Source: an uncultured Peptoniphilus sp.
GTDB taxonomy: Bacteria > Bacillota > Clostridia > Tissierellales > Peptoniphilaceae
Direction of reading: 5' to 3'
DNA length: 12,806 nt
Assembly (NCBI GenBank): GCA_946999425.1
Contig: CAMQDG010000043.1
Location: 1-12,806, forward strand
The notes beneath the pieces were generated by a model. The model saw nothing but the letters and a program-made list of their open reading frames with translations. It was not told where the DNA came from and did no database searches. This document shows positions 5,045 to 12,280 of the stretch, piece by piece. Numbering within the stretch: the stretch's first letter is position 1; each line of letters begins with the position of its first letter. A program made the position numbers and the translations under genes.

Positions 5045-5141
5045 GCGTGTCTTTTGTGAGAGAAAAAAATAAATATTCGATTTAAAATTTATTTTAAATT
5101 TTTTTATAAATATTTTTTTACGTTCTATGTGAAGCATTTTT
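5040..5141 (+). repeat. Composite intergenic repeat, copy 2
   Basis: Starts with the same 31-base block as 4529-4559 (one difference). An AT-rich spacer about 23 bases longer than in copy 1 follows, then the degenerate palindrome GTTCTATGTGAAGC (5122-5135) and CATTTTT. The palindrome here has one mismatch and several G-T pairs, so this end looks more decayed than in copy 1. Confidence 0.7.
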
Positions 5142-5162
5142 AAAATTTATTTTTTACATATG

Positions 5163-5196
5163 AAAAAAGGCAGACCTAAGGTCCGCCTTTTCTTAA
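5163..5196. terminator. Terminator of the SLH-protein gene, usable both ways
   Basis: AAAAGGCAGACC (5165-5176), loop TAA, GGTCCGCCTTTT (5180-5191) form a 12-bp stem with one A-C/G-T type position. The minus-strand tail is a T-run, correctly placed just after the stop of the SLH gene at 5204. The plus-strand side is also T-rich. Confidence 0.88.
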
Positions 5197-5203
5197 TTTT
5201 TTA

Positions 5204-7378
5204 TTATTTTACAAAATCAAAGTTGATTCCAGGTACAAAGAATAACATTTTTGCAAATTCGCTTCTTTTAATGTTGTTCTTAGGTTTGAATTTTCCATCA
5301 GGATATCCGCTTATGGTTCTTGCTGAAATTAATTGTCTAACTTCTTGAACATATGCTGAACTTGAAAGGTCTGAAAGACCGTTGTCGCTTCCTGTGTTGT
5401 TATATTTAAATAGATGAGCAATTACATAGGCTACTTCTTCTCTTGTAATATTATTTTCAAGGTCTTTTCCTGAGAAAATATTTGTAGGTATTCTTTGAAG
5501 GACATATTTTACATTTTCATTTCCCCATGTTGATAATGAGAAGTAAGGATTTTCGTTTACAACTTTATTAACTTTATTTTCGTCAACAGTTTGAGCGAAA
5601 AGTCCAAGCATTGAAAGGGCTTCTCTATATGAAATCTTGTTTTCAGGTTTGAAAGTACCGTCTGGATATCCGTTTATTATACCCATAGCAACCATAGTAA
5701 CAATATTATCTTCAGCCCAATGGTTTAAAATATCCTTAAATTTGCTTCTTGCTTCAGCTTTTGTCATTGTTTGTAACATTGATTTTTCAATTTCTACTTG
5801 AATATCTCTGTTGTTTATAATATCTCTTACAGTGAATTTTGCCTTTGTTTCTCCTGCTTTAAATTTAATGTCATCATTCATTCTGTAATATTTTCCGTCA
5901 TAGATTGCATAATATCCTATGGGGTTTGGATCTTTCTTGTCTGATGTGTTAAATTTAAAAGCTTCCATAGGCTTAAAGGTTTCTTTCTTTACCTTTGGAT
6001 TTTTAACAAGTTCATAATTTAAAACATTGTTTTTTCCATCAATTACAAGGACTGTAAATTTAAATTTATCTGAAGAGTTTGTTCTTGCAATTTCAATTTC
6101 ATATCTTCCTATGCTGTCAAATTTTTGATAGTTTGAAGAGAAATTATTAATTTGTGGTGAAGAGAAAGTAAGTTCATATTGGCTGAAATTTCTAAAGGTA
6201 TCTTTTATTTCATTTCCAAATTCTCTAAAAGTGTCAAGGTATTCACCCTTTTTAAGGATGATTAAATCCTTTGTTTTAACTCTTGGAACATCAATGCCGT
6301 TTTTGATCTTATTTAAAAAGTCTAAAACTTGCTTTGGTGCTGTTCCGTATAAGACTTTCATGTCATCGTCGGACTCAATTCTTACACTTATAATTTTTTC
6401 TTTTCCAGCATTATCTATTACTCTAATATCTTGAATAGATGGCTTAAGAACATTTTTTATAACATAATCATTTTTGTCGTAAATCTTATTGGGGTCATAA
6501 TAGTTTTCGCTATAACTTCCTAAAAGATATCTATTATTTGAGGAATATCCAAGACCATGATTATAATCTATTTCTCTATAATCTCTATCCCCTCTTGCGC
6601 TATATTGGATTGCTCTTTCGTTTATTCCGAAATCAGAAGTAACATTTAAAACAAGGTTATTTCCTACTATATATGCATAGTTAATGCTTAATGAATTTGG
6701 ATTTGGTTTATATTCAACATCATATGAAATATCCTTTTTTCCACTTTCTTTTATGGTTAATGTTATCTTATGATTTTTAAATATGCTTTGTCTTCCATAG
6801 CCATTGTTTTCAAGTCTTTCAACGAAAACTTTATCTCCTCCATAAAACCTAACATCCTCTGCTTTATTATCAAACTTATATGTTCCTGTTTGATTTGGAC
6901 CAAGAATAGGCAATTCAAACATTAAATCTATCCCATCAATAGTAAATTTTGAATTATCTTTTAAATATTGTTCAGATCCTATATTATCAAGTCTTGTATT
7001 AACTTCATTAATGTACAATCTATCAACAGTCCAACCATTTTTTAGAACTACAATATAATTTCCACTATAATAATCATTTGGAACAAGGATTTTATAAGTA
7101 TTTCCATTTCCATCATAATAGCTATATGAAATTACATTATTATAGTAACTTCCTGAGCCTTGACTCCAAGGATCTTGACTATATTCTCTTCTAAATTGGC
7201 TCAAATTTATTCTTTTACTTCCATCTTTAATGTAAGAATCCATTAAATCAAATTCTCCATTAGTAACTTTTACATTGTAAATTTTTACATCATCTACTGC
7301 AAAACTTTTAAAGGGTATTATTGTTACAAGCATTATAAAGGCAAGTAACATTGACAAATGTCTTTTAAAATTTTTCAT
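5204..7378 (-). CDS. Secreted S-layer-homology (SLH) domain protein
   Basis: This 724-residue exported protein is probably held non-covalently to the cell-wall secondary polymer. Residues 1-27 form a signal peptide (MKNFKR basic start, hydrophobic LLAFIMLVTIIPF, likely cut after KSFA). The last quarter holds three SLH repeats at about 547-597 (FKDILNHWAEDNI ... NGYPDGTFKPENKISYREA), 611-660 (diverged, ITREEVAYVIAHLF) and 668-715 (SGYPDGKFKPKNNIKRSEFAKML). The central approximately 500 residues are rich in Tyr, Asn, Asp and Ser with beta-type alternation, and I recognise no enzyme or adhesin motif there. No LPxTG sorting signal or C-terminal membrane helix is present, consistent with SLH anchoring. 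The ATG is preceded by AGGAGG with a 6-nt spacing. It is monocistronic, with its own terminator and a divergent promoter region shared with the ATPase gene. Role on the surface unknown. Confidence 0.9.
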   Translation of the reverse strand: MKNFKRHLSMLLAFIMLVTIIPFKSFAVDDVKIYNVKVTNGEFDLMDSYIKDGSKRINLSQFRREYSQDPWSQGSGSYYNNVISYSYYDGNGNTYKILVPNDYYSGNYIVVLKNGWTVDRLYINEVNTRLDNIGSEQYLKDNSKFTIDGIDLMFELPILGPNQTGTYKFDNKAEDVRFYGGDKVFVERLENNGYGRQSIFKNHKITLTIKESGKKDISYDVEYKPNPNSLSINYAYIVGNNLVLNVTSDFGINERAIQYSARGDRDYREIDYNHGLGYSSNNRYLLGSYSENYYDPNKIYDKNDYVIKNVLKPSIQDIRVIDNAGKEKIISVRIESDDDMKVLYGTAPKQVLDFLNKIKNGIDVPRVKTKDLIILKKGEYLDTFREFGNEIKDTFRNFSQYELTFSSPQINNFSSNYQKFDSIGRYEIEIARTNSSDKFKFTVLVIDGKNNVLNYELVKNPKVKKETFKPMEAFKFNTSDKKDPNPIGYYAIYDGKYYRMNDDIKFKAGETKAKFTVRDIINNRDIQVEIEKSMLQTMTKAEARSKFKDILNHWAEDNIVTMVAMGIINGYPDGTFKPENKISYREALSMLGLFAQTVDENKVNKVVNENPYFSLSTWGNENVKYVLQRIPTNIFSGKDLENNITREEVAYVIAHLFKYNNTGSDNGLSDLSSSAYVQEVRQLISARTISGYPDGKFKPKNNIKRSEFAKMLFFVPGINFDFVK

Positions 7379-7406
7379 TACGCTCCTCCTATTTTTTATT
7401 AATTTA

Positions 7407-7415
7407 ATTATAACA
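7407..7415 (-). promoter_or_regulatory. Extended -10 promoter for the SLH gene
   Basis: Read on the minus strand, TGT-TATAAT is a perfect extended -10, about 30 nt upstream of the SLH start codon. There is no clear -35 at 16-18 bp, which the TGn extension may offset. Confidence 0.55.
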
Positions 7416-7482
7416 TTTAATTGTAAGATTCCTTATTAAGACTTTATTACAAGATTAAAACTATATAAGGTCTTTTTATTTC

Positions 7483-7491
7483 TGTTATAAT
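7483..7491 (+). promoter_or_regulatory. Extended -10 promoter for the MoxR-VWA operon
   Basis: TGT-TATAAT is the same extended -10 as on the opposite strand, and again lacks a clear -35. The start point near 7498 would leave a leader of only about 13 nt, with the GGAGG Shine-Dalgarno (7500-7504) at its very 5' end. Confidence 0.55.
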
Positions 7492-7510
7492 ATTTTATCG
7501 GAGGATAAAA

Positions 7511-8425
7511 ATGTTAAAAGATATTTTATTAAGTGAGGGAGTAAATGAATCTCTCTTAAAAGAAGTTGATAAATTTAAGACTTTTTATAAATTGGAAGAA
7601 AATCTTAAGGACCGTATTCCCGATCCACGCTTTATCTACTATGGTAAAGAGGTTTGGGAAAAGGCAATAGCAGGGATCCTATCCGGCCACCATTTGCTTT
7701 TAAGTGGCCCTAAGGCAACGGGAAAAAATGTTTTGGGAGAAAATTTGGCTCTTCTTTTTTCAAGACCCCTTTGGACGATTTCTCTTAATGTAAACACTGA
7801 TTCTGATTCTTTAATAGGATCTGATACTTTTAAGGATGGCAGGGTTACTTTAAAAAAGGGTCCTATTTATGAATGTGGATTTTACGGCGGATTTGGTATC
7901 TTAGATGAAATTAATATGGCGAAAAATGAAAGTCTTTCTGCTATCCATTCGGCTCTTGATTACAGAAGGGTAATAGATGTGCCTGGCTATGATAAGTTAA
8001 AATTACATGAAGCTTCGAGGTTTATTGCTACTATGAACTACGGTTATATAGGTACAAGAGATTTAAATGAGGCTTTGGTTTCAAGATTTTTAGTTATTGA
8101 TATGCCCAGAATAAAGTTTGAAGATTTAAAGAAAATTTTAAAAAAAGAGGGAAATTTAAAAGAGGAGTTTTTGGAAAGATTTGCAAGACTATTTTTAGAT
8201 TTGCAGGATAAGTCCTTAAATTCTGAAATTTCTTCAAAAACCATAGATTTAAGAGGGATGATTGCTTCTCTTGAACTTATGAAAATTGGTCTTGGCCTTA
8301 TTCCTTCTCTTGAAATGGGCATAATGGACAAGGCTTTTGATCCCTATGAAAAGGAAATTGTTATGGATACTTGCAAAACTCTTTTTGATTTTTCTATTAA
8401 GCCGGAGGATTTTTTTGAAAATTAA
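7511..8425 (+). CDS. MoxR-family AAA+ ATPase (CbbQ/NorQ-like)
   Basis: This 304-residue cytoplasmic AAA+ ATPase is predicted to act with the VWA protein encoded next to it as a chaperone-like machine that remodels or activates a partner protein. Visible motifs are Walker A GPKATGKN (66-73), Walker B GILDEINMA (129-137, D132-E133), sensor 1 with N176 in ATMNYG, and an arginine-finger motif LNEALVSRF (186-193). The pre-sensor stretch with GTRDLNEAL is typical of MoxR/CbbQ proteins. In Walker A the residue after the catalytic Lys is Asn73, where most P-loops have Ser or Thr. The short C-terminal helical part fits the family's usual length of about 300. Start ATG has GGAGG 6 nt upstream. Its 3' end overlaps the VWA gene by 11 nt. 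No client gene is adjacent, so the target is unknown. Confidence 0.88.
   Translation: MLKDILLSEGVNESLLKEVDKFKTFYKLEENLKDRIPDPRFIYYGKEVWEKAIAGILSGHHLLLSGPKATGKNVLGENLALLFSRPLWTISLNVNTDSDSLIGSDTFKDGRVTLKKGPIYECGFYGGFGILDEINMAKNESLSAIHSALDYRRVIDVPGYDKLKLHEASRFIATMNYGYIGTRDLNEALVSRFLVIDMPRIKFEDLKKILKKEGNLKEEFLERFARLFLDLQDKSLNSEISSKTIDLRGMIASLELMKIGLGLIPSLEMGIMDKAFDPYEKEIVMDTCKTLFDFSIKPEDFFEN
8404..8408 (+). promoter_or_regulatory. Shine-Dalgarno that sets the VWA gene start
   Basis: GGAGG lies inside the end of the ATPase gene, 6 nt before TTG 8415. It supports that start over the upstream ATG codons at 8337 and 8346, which lie deep inside the ATPase gene and lack such a site. Confidence 0.75.
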
Positions 8426-10118
8426 TAAGGACCGTCGAGACAATTTATTTTGGACGGTGGCTGAAAATTACCTTGCAAGAGGCTATGAAATTTTTAATCC
8501 AGATTCTTTTTATCAAGTTTGTCTTTTAGGCTATGCTTTTAAAAAATATCAAATGGATTATTTTGTTGATTTTGCAAGAAACACTTTTTTAAAATTTAAT
8601 AGTAAAGACGATTTTTTATGTCTTGCCTTTTTAACTCTTGATAAAAATTTAAGGGCAGAGCTTTTTAAGGAAAGGCCTGGTCTTATTTCCATTAGGAAAA
8701 ATTATTGTGATGAAATTTTTAAAACTTTAACTTTTACAAGAAATACTTCTTTTGCCCACGAGCTTACTCTTTCTTATTTTCAGTTGGAAAGGGGAATTTA
8801 TCCCAAGGCTCACAAAAATATAGTTGAAATTTTAAATTTAATTTTAAAAAGCTCTATTAAAGATGTTAATGAGCTTATGGATTTTTTAAGCGAAATTTAT
8901 TTTAAATATTTTCATCTTGATAAGACTATTCCTAAAGAAAAAATAGAAGATACTAAGGAAAAAATTAAAAGTAAAAAGACTCTTGGTTTAAAGACTTCTT
9001 CTATATCCAATTCTCAATTTTTAAAAGATTATGAACTGGAAAAGTTTAATATAGGTTCTTCTGAATTTTTTGAAGAAAATTATGACAATTTAAAGGTTGT
9101 TAAGGATAAAAAGGATGGAAGTGCCGGCAATGAAGATTTTCTTTCTGTAATAGAAAAAAATTATGGTCAGCTTTCTCTTGGAAAAAATCAAATTCAAAAA
9201 CTTGAAGACAATATTTCTAAGGGGATCCATTCCAATGTTAAAATCTATTGGACCAAGGGCCAGTTTAAAGAGGACACTTACTATAAGGAAGTAAGCCTTG
9301 AAAAGTTTAAGGAAAATTATAGTGAGTTTGAAAAAAATAAGCTCCATTATCTTCGTGGAATCAGAAATTTAAGGGAAATTATTAAAAATTCTCTTTTAAA
9401 GGAAAGTGAAGAATACAGCCTTTATTCAAAAAGTGGCTCTCTTGAAGCGTCAAAACTTTGGAAAATAAATTATATGGAAAATCCCAAGGTTTTTAAAAAG
9501 AATTTTATTGATGACAAGGGACAAATTACTGTGGATATTTTGTTGGATTCTTCTGCCAGCCAAAATGAAAGAGAAGCTCAAGTTGCCATTCAGGCCTATA
9601 TTATTTCTTCTGCCCTTTGCCAGTTGAAAATTAAAAATAGGGTTTTGGCTTTTAATAATCTTTTTAATTATCTTACCATTCGTGAATATAGAAACTATAA
9701 TGACGATATTTCAAAAAATAAGGATATTTTTTCTTATCGGGCAAGGGGTTCTAATAGGGATGGGCTTGCTATAAAGCTTATGAATTATTTAATTGATAAA
9801 AACAAGGAAGACAGAAAATTTTTAATTATCTTATCTGATGGAAAACCTAATGATGAGGTTAATCTTGCAATGCTTGGAAGAAGAAAGTTAGATGTTAAAG
9901 ATTATACTGATGATTTTGCCCTTTATGATACTTCAAAAGAGGTTTTAAATGCTAAGCTTAAGGGCATTAATGTCTTAGGTGTTTTTACGGGAAATCCAGA
10001 AGATTTACCTAAGGAAAAAATTATTTATGGAAATGATTTTGCCTATATTACAAAGCTAAATAGGTTCTCTCAAATTGTTGGTCTTTTCTTTAAATCCATG
10101 GCTAATAAATTAAATTAA
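8415..10118 (+). CDS. NorD/CbbO-like VWA-domain protein
   Basis: This is a 567-residue protein starting at TTG 8415. Its C-terminal third (about 371-560) is a von Willebrand A domain with a metal-ion-dependent adhesion site. DILLDSSAS gives DxSxS at D378/S380/S382, and LSDGKPND gives the distal Asp at 475. The run SNRDGLAIKLM corresponds to the 'R-G-A-I-R' loop of NorD-type VWA domains, with Asn where the MIDAS Thr is usual. The N-terminal 170 residues are helical and not recognised. Residues about 170-260 are Lys/Glu-rich and may be a flexible linker. MoxR-type ATPases commonly pair with such VWA proteins, the ATPase powering remodelling and the VWA protein binding the client. The 11-nt overlap with the ATPase gene indicates translational coupling. 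NorD itself serves nitric oxide reductase, but no nor gene is here. Followed by its own terminator. Confidence 0.85.
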   Translation: MKINKDRRDNLFWTVAENYLARGYEIFNPDSFYQVCLLGYAFKKYQMDYFVDFARNTFLKFNSKDDFLCLAFLTLDKNLRAELFKERPGLISIRKNYCDEIFKTLTFTRNTSFAHELTLSYFQLERGIYPKAHKNIVEILNLILKSSIKDVNELMDFLSEIYFKYFHLDKTIPKEKIEDTKEKIKSKKTLGLKTSSISNSQFLKDYELEKFNIGSSEFFEENYDNLKVVKDKKDGSAGNEDFLSVIEKNYGQLSLGKNQIQKLEDNISKGIHSNVKIYWTKGQFKEDTYYKEVSLEKFKENYSEFEKNKLHYLRGIRNLREIIKNSLLKESEEYSLYSKSGSLEASKLWKINYMENPKVFKKNFIDDKGQITVDILLDSSASQNEREAQVAIQAYIISSALCQLKIKNRVLAFNNLFNYLTIREYRNYNDDISKNKDIFSYRARGSNRDGLAIKLMNYLIDKNKEDRKFLIILSDGKPNDEVNLAMLGRRKLDVKDYTDDFALYDTSKEVLNAKLKGINVLGVFTGNPEDLPKEKIIYGNDFAYITKLNRFSQIVGLFFKSMANKLN

Positions 10119-10122
10119 TTTG

Positions 10123-10160
10123 AAACTTCGCTTTTTGCGGAGTTTTATTTTTTTATTTTT
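10123..10160 (+). terminator. Rho-independent terminator of the MoxR-VWA operon
   Basis: AAACTTCGC (10123-10131), loop TTTTT, GCGGAGTTT (10137-10145) form a 9-bp stem with one T-G pair, followed by a T-rich tail. It starts 4 nt after the VWA stop and separates this operon from mgtE. Confidence 0.88.
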
Positions 10161-10162
10161 AC

Positions 10163-10171
10163 TGTTAGAAT
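10163..10171 (+). promoter_or_regulatory. Probable mgtE promoter (extended -10)
   Basis: TGT-TAGAAT is a one-mismatch extended -10 between the upstream terminator and the mgtE Shine-Dalgarno (GGAGGTG, 10191-10197). The -35 region overlaps the terminator's T-tract and has no consensus. The space is too short for an M-box magnesium riboswitch. Confidence 0.4.
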
Positions 10172-10201
10172 GGATATGGACAAAATTTATGGAGGTGACT
10201 T

Positions 10202-11563
10202 ATGGACTATAATGATTATTCGGAAAACCGAGAATATTTTAAAAAGCTCATTGATGAAAAAAACTTAAAGGAACTTAAAAGTACATTAGCTGAAATGAAC
10301 GTTGTTGATATTGCAGAGATTATCGAAGATTTTGACGATAAGACTATGCTTTTAATTTTCAGAATGCTTCCCAAGGAAAAGGGAGCTGATGTTTTTTCCT
10401 ATATGGAAATGTATAACAAGCTTAGAATTGTAAATTCCATAACTGATGAAGAACTCCGTTCAATTTTAGAAGAATTATACTTTGACGATATGATCGACGT
10501 CTTGGAAGAAATGCCTGCCAATGTTGTAACAAAAGTTCTTAAAAACTCCACTCCCGACACAAGAAAACTTGTAAATGAATTTTTGAGATATCCTGAAGAT
10601 TCTGCAGGTTCTATAATGACAATAGAGTATGTAAGTTTAAGACCTGAGATGACTGTTAAGGAAGCTCTTCAATATATTAAGACCACAGGTATAGATAAGG
10701 AAACTATCTACACTTGTTATGTTGAAAATGAATATAAAATGCTCCTTGGGTTTGTTTCTTTAAGGACAATTGTTATAAGCTCAGAAGATGAGCTTATTAA
10801 AAATATAATGATTGATGATGTTATTTTTGTAAATACTCTTGATGACCAGGAAGTTGTTGCAGACAAGTTTACAAGATATGGCTACCTTGCTCTTCCTGTT
10901 GTTGATGGTGAACACAGACTTTGCGGTATTATAACTTTTGACGATATCTTGGATATTGTTGAAGAAGAGGCTACAGAAGACTTTCACAAGATGGCTGCTA
11001 TTAATCCTTCTGATGATGAATATTTGGATCAGACTCCTTGGCAGTTAGCAAGAAATAGGATTCCTTGGCTTTTAATTTTAATGATTTCTGCAACGGTTAC
11101 CGGTCATATTGTAGATAGGTTTAATGGAATTATTTCCCAATTTATTATTCTTACTACTTTTATTCCCATGATTACTGATACTGGAGGAAATTGTGGTGCC
11201 CAAAGTTCAACTGTGGTTATTCGTGCAATGGCAACGGGCGAAATTACCATGGCTGATGCTATTAAGGTTATTTTTAAGGAGATGAGGGTCGGTCTTATTG
11301 CAGGAGCGGTTCTTTCTGTTGTGAATTTTTTAAGGGTAATTATTTTTACTTCTTCTTCACCAAGAATTGCCTTTTTAATTTCTTTTACAATATTTTTTAC
11401 TGTTGTATTTTCAAAGTTTTTAGGGGCTCTTTTACCTCTTTTTGCAAAAAGAGTAAATATAGACCCGGCTATTATGGCTTCTGCCGTTATTACTACTATA
11501 ATAGATTCAGCGGCTCTTTTAATTTATTTTGCCATGGCTGAAATTTTCTTAAAGATGGTTTAA
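10202..11563 (+). CDS. mgtE: MgtE-family magnesium transporter
   Basis: This 453-residue Mg2+ channel of the cytoplasmic membrane has the full MgtE layout. An N-terminal helical MgtE_N domain occupies about 1-130 (repeated ILEELYFDDMIDVLEEMP-type segments) and two CBS domains about 131-255 (first starts PEDSAGSIMT; second includes YGYLALPVVDGEHRLCGIITFDDIL). A connecting plug helix is followed by five membrane helices from about 285. In the pore region, NIDPAIMASAVITTIID (419-435) carries D421, which by position matches the Mg2+-binding Asp (D432) of Thermus MgtE. FIPMITDTGGNCGAQSST (320-337) is also characteristic. In this family the cytoplasmic domains sense Mg2+ and close the channel when it is abundant. 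Length is normal and nothing is missing. The ATG has GGAGGTG 4 nt upstream. It is monocistronic between two terminators. Confidence 0.95.
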   Translation: MDYNDYSENREYFKKLIDEKNLKELKSTLAEMNVVDIAEIIEDFDDKTMLLIFRMLPKEKGADVFSYMEMYNKLRIVNSITDEELRSILEELYFDDMIDVLEEMPANVVTKVLKNSTPDTRKLVNEFLRYPEDSAGSIMTIEYVSLRPEMTVKEALQYIKTTGIDKETIYTCYVENEYKMLLGFVSLRTIVISSEDELIKNIMIDDVIFVNTLDDQEVVADKFTRYGYLALPVVDGEHRLCGIITFDDILDIVEEEATEDFHKMAAINPSDDEYLDQTPWQLARNRIPWLLILMISATVTGHIVDRFNGIISQFIILTTFIPMITDTGGNCGAQSSTVVIRAMATGEITMADAIKVIFKEMRVGLIAGAVLSVVNFLRVIIFTSSSPRIAFLISFTIFFTVVFSKFLGALLPLFAKRVNIDPAIMASAVITTIIDSAALLIYFAMAEIFLKMV

Positions 11564-11564
11564 T

Positions 11565-11617
11565 AAAAAAAGGATAAAATTTTTGATTTTCTTTCAAAAA
11601 TTCTATCCTCTTTTTTT
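11565..11617. terminator. Bidirectional terminator between mgtE and the HAD gene
   Basis: AGGATA (11571-11576) pairs with TATCCT (11604-11609), and AATTTTTGA (11578-11586) with TCAAAAATT (11594-11602), with one internal mismatch. Flanking A- and T-runs make it usable for convergent transcripts from both sides. Confidence 0.92.
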
Positions 11618-11618
11618 A

Positions 11619-12269
11619 TTATTTAATTATTTCTAAAAGTTCTCTTATATCATCAATTCTTGTACTTGCTTCTTTTCCTTCTTCTTTTTCTCCGAACCCA
11701 TAGTTGCAAAAAATTGTTTCCAAGCCGTTTTTTCTTCCCCCTTGTATGTCAAAAAACCTATCTCCTACTACTATGTGATTTTTTCTGTATCTTTTCATTG
11801 TTAGTTTTATTATTTCTTCTTTTGGAATTTCCTTAAAGGCTTCTGATGTTAAAAAGTCATCAAAATACTTTTCCAGTTTAAATACTTTTTTTACTGTTTC
11901 ATAGTAGGATGTTCTTGCGTTGGAAAGAAAGACTAAAGTTTTATTTCTCTTTTTTAGTTCTAAAAGAGTCTCATCAACTCCTTCATATAAGGTTCCCTTT
12001 CCTTCATTTAAATTTTCCTGCATTTTTTTACCTACAAGGATTTTTACTTTTTTTCTTATTTCCTCATCAATGCCCGGTAAGACTTTTTCCCACATTTCTC
12101 CTGCATTATATCCAAGCCAAGTGTGATAGGTTTCAGGGCTTAAATTTTTGGGTTTTATTCCTAAATTTTTTAAAAATTTTACTCCATCATCTAAGGCACT
12201 TTTATATATTTTCATTGTGTTGTGTAAGGTTCCGTCAAAGTCAAAATATATTGTGTTTGCTTCTATCAT
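11619..12269 (-). CDS. HAD-superfamily hydrolase (phosphoglycolate-phosphatase-like)
   Basis: This cytoplasmic phosphatase of about 216 residues belongs to the HAD superfamily with an alpha-helical (C1-type) cap. Motif I is FDFDGTL, with the nucleophile and acid Asp two residues apart, near residues 10-12 of the chosen start. Motif II is VFLSNARTS (Ser where Thr/Ser is expected). A Lys for motif III probably lies in the KEIPKEEI stretch, which fits the Gph-type 'KPxP' position only loosely. Motif IV is VGDRFFDIQGGRKNG. Substrate cannot be told; phosphoglycolate, pyrophosphate or other small phosphates are all possible. The ATG at 12269 has TTGGAG 5 nt upstream; an alternative ATG at 12284, five codons earlier, overlaps the trmL stop as ATGA but has no Shine-Dalgarno. 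It is probably co-transcribed with trmL. Confidence 0.82.
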   Translation of the reverse strand: MIEANTIYFDFDGTLHNTMKIYKSALDDGVKFLKNLGIKPKNLSPETYHTWLGYNAGEMWEKVLPGIDEEIRKKVKILVGKKMQENLNEGKGTLYEGVDETLLELKKRNKTLVFLSNARTSYYETVKKVFKLEKYFDDFLTSEAFKEIPKEEIIKLTMKRYRKNHIVVGDRFFDIQGGRKNGLETIFCNYGFGEKEEGKEASTRIDDIRELLEIIK

Positions 12270-12274
12270 TTTTT

Positions 12275-12278
12275 CTCC
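12275..12278 (-). promoter_or_regulatory. Shine-Dalgarno that favours the shorter HAD start
   Basis: On the minus strand TTGGAGAAAAA precedes the ATG at 12269 at good spacing and lies right after the trmL stop. The longer start at 12284 has no such site but would be coupled to the trmL stop by overlap. Confidence 0.6.
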
Positions 12279-12280
12279 AA

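Noticed and set aside
4882..5085. 67-codon plus-strand ORF inside the repeat block
   Set aside because: It spans the hairpin and direct repeats, has no Shine-Dalgarno, and its reading frame is explained by repeat sequence rather than by a protein family.
4500..5145. CRISPR array
   Set aside because: The repeats differ in length, orientation and spacing, and lack a regular repeat-spacer pattern; no cas gene is present.
8337..8414. Upstream extension of the VWA gene to an ATG at 8337
   Set aside because: It would overlap the ATPase gene by 89 nt and adds a hydrophobic run that is only an out-of-frame reading of the ATPase; GGAGG at 8404-8408 points to TTG 8415.
10146..10201. M-box magnesium riboswitch ahead of mgtE
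   Set aside because: Only about 55 bases separate the upstream terminator from the mgtE start, far too short for an M-box.
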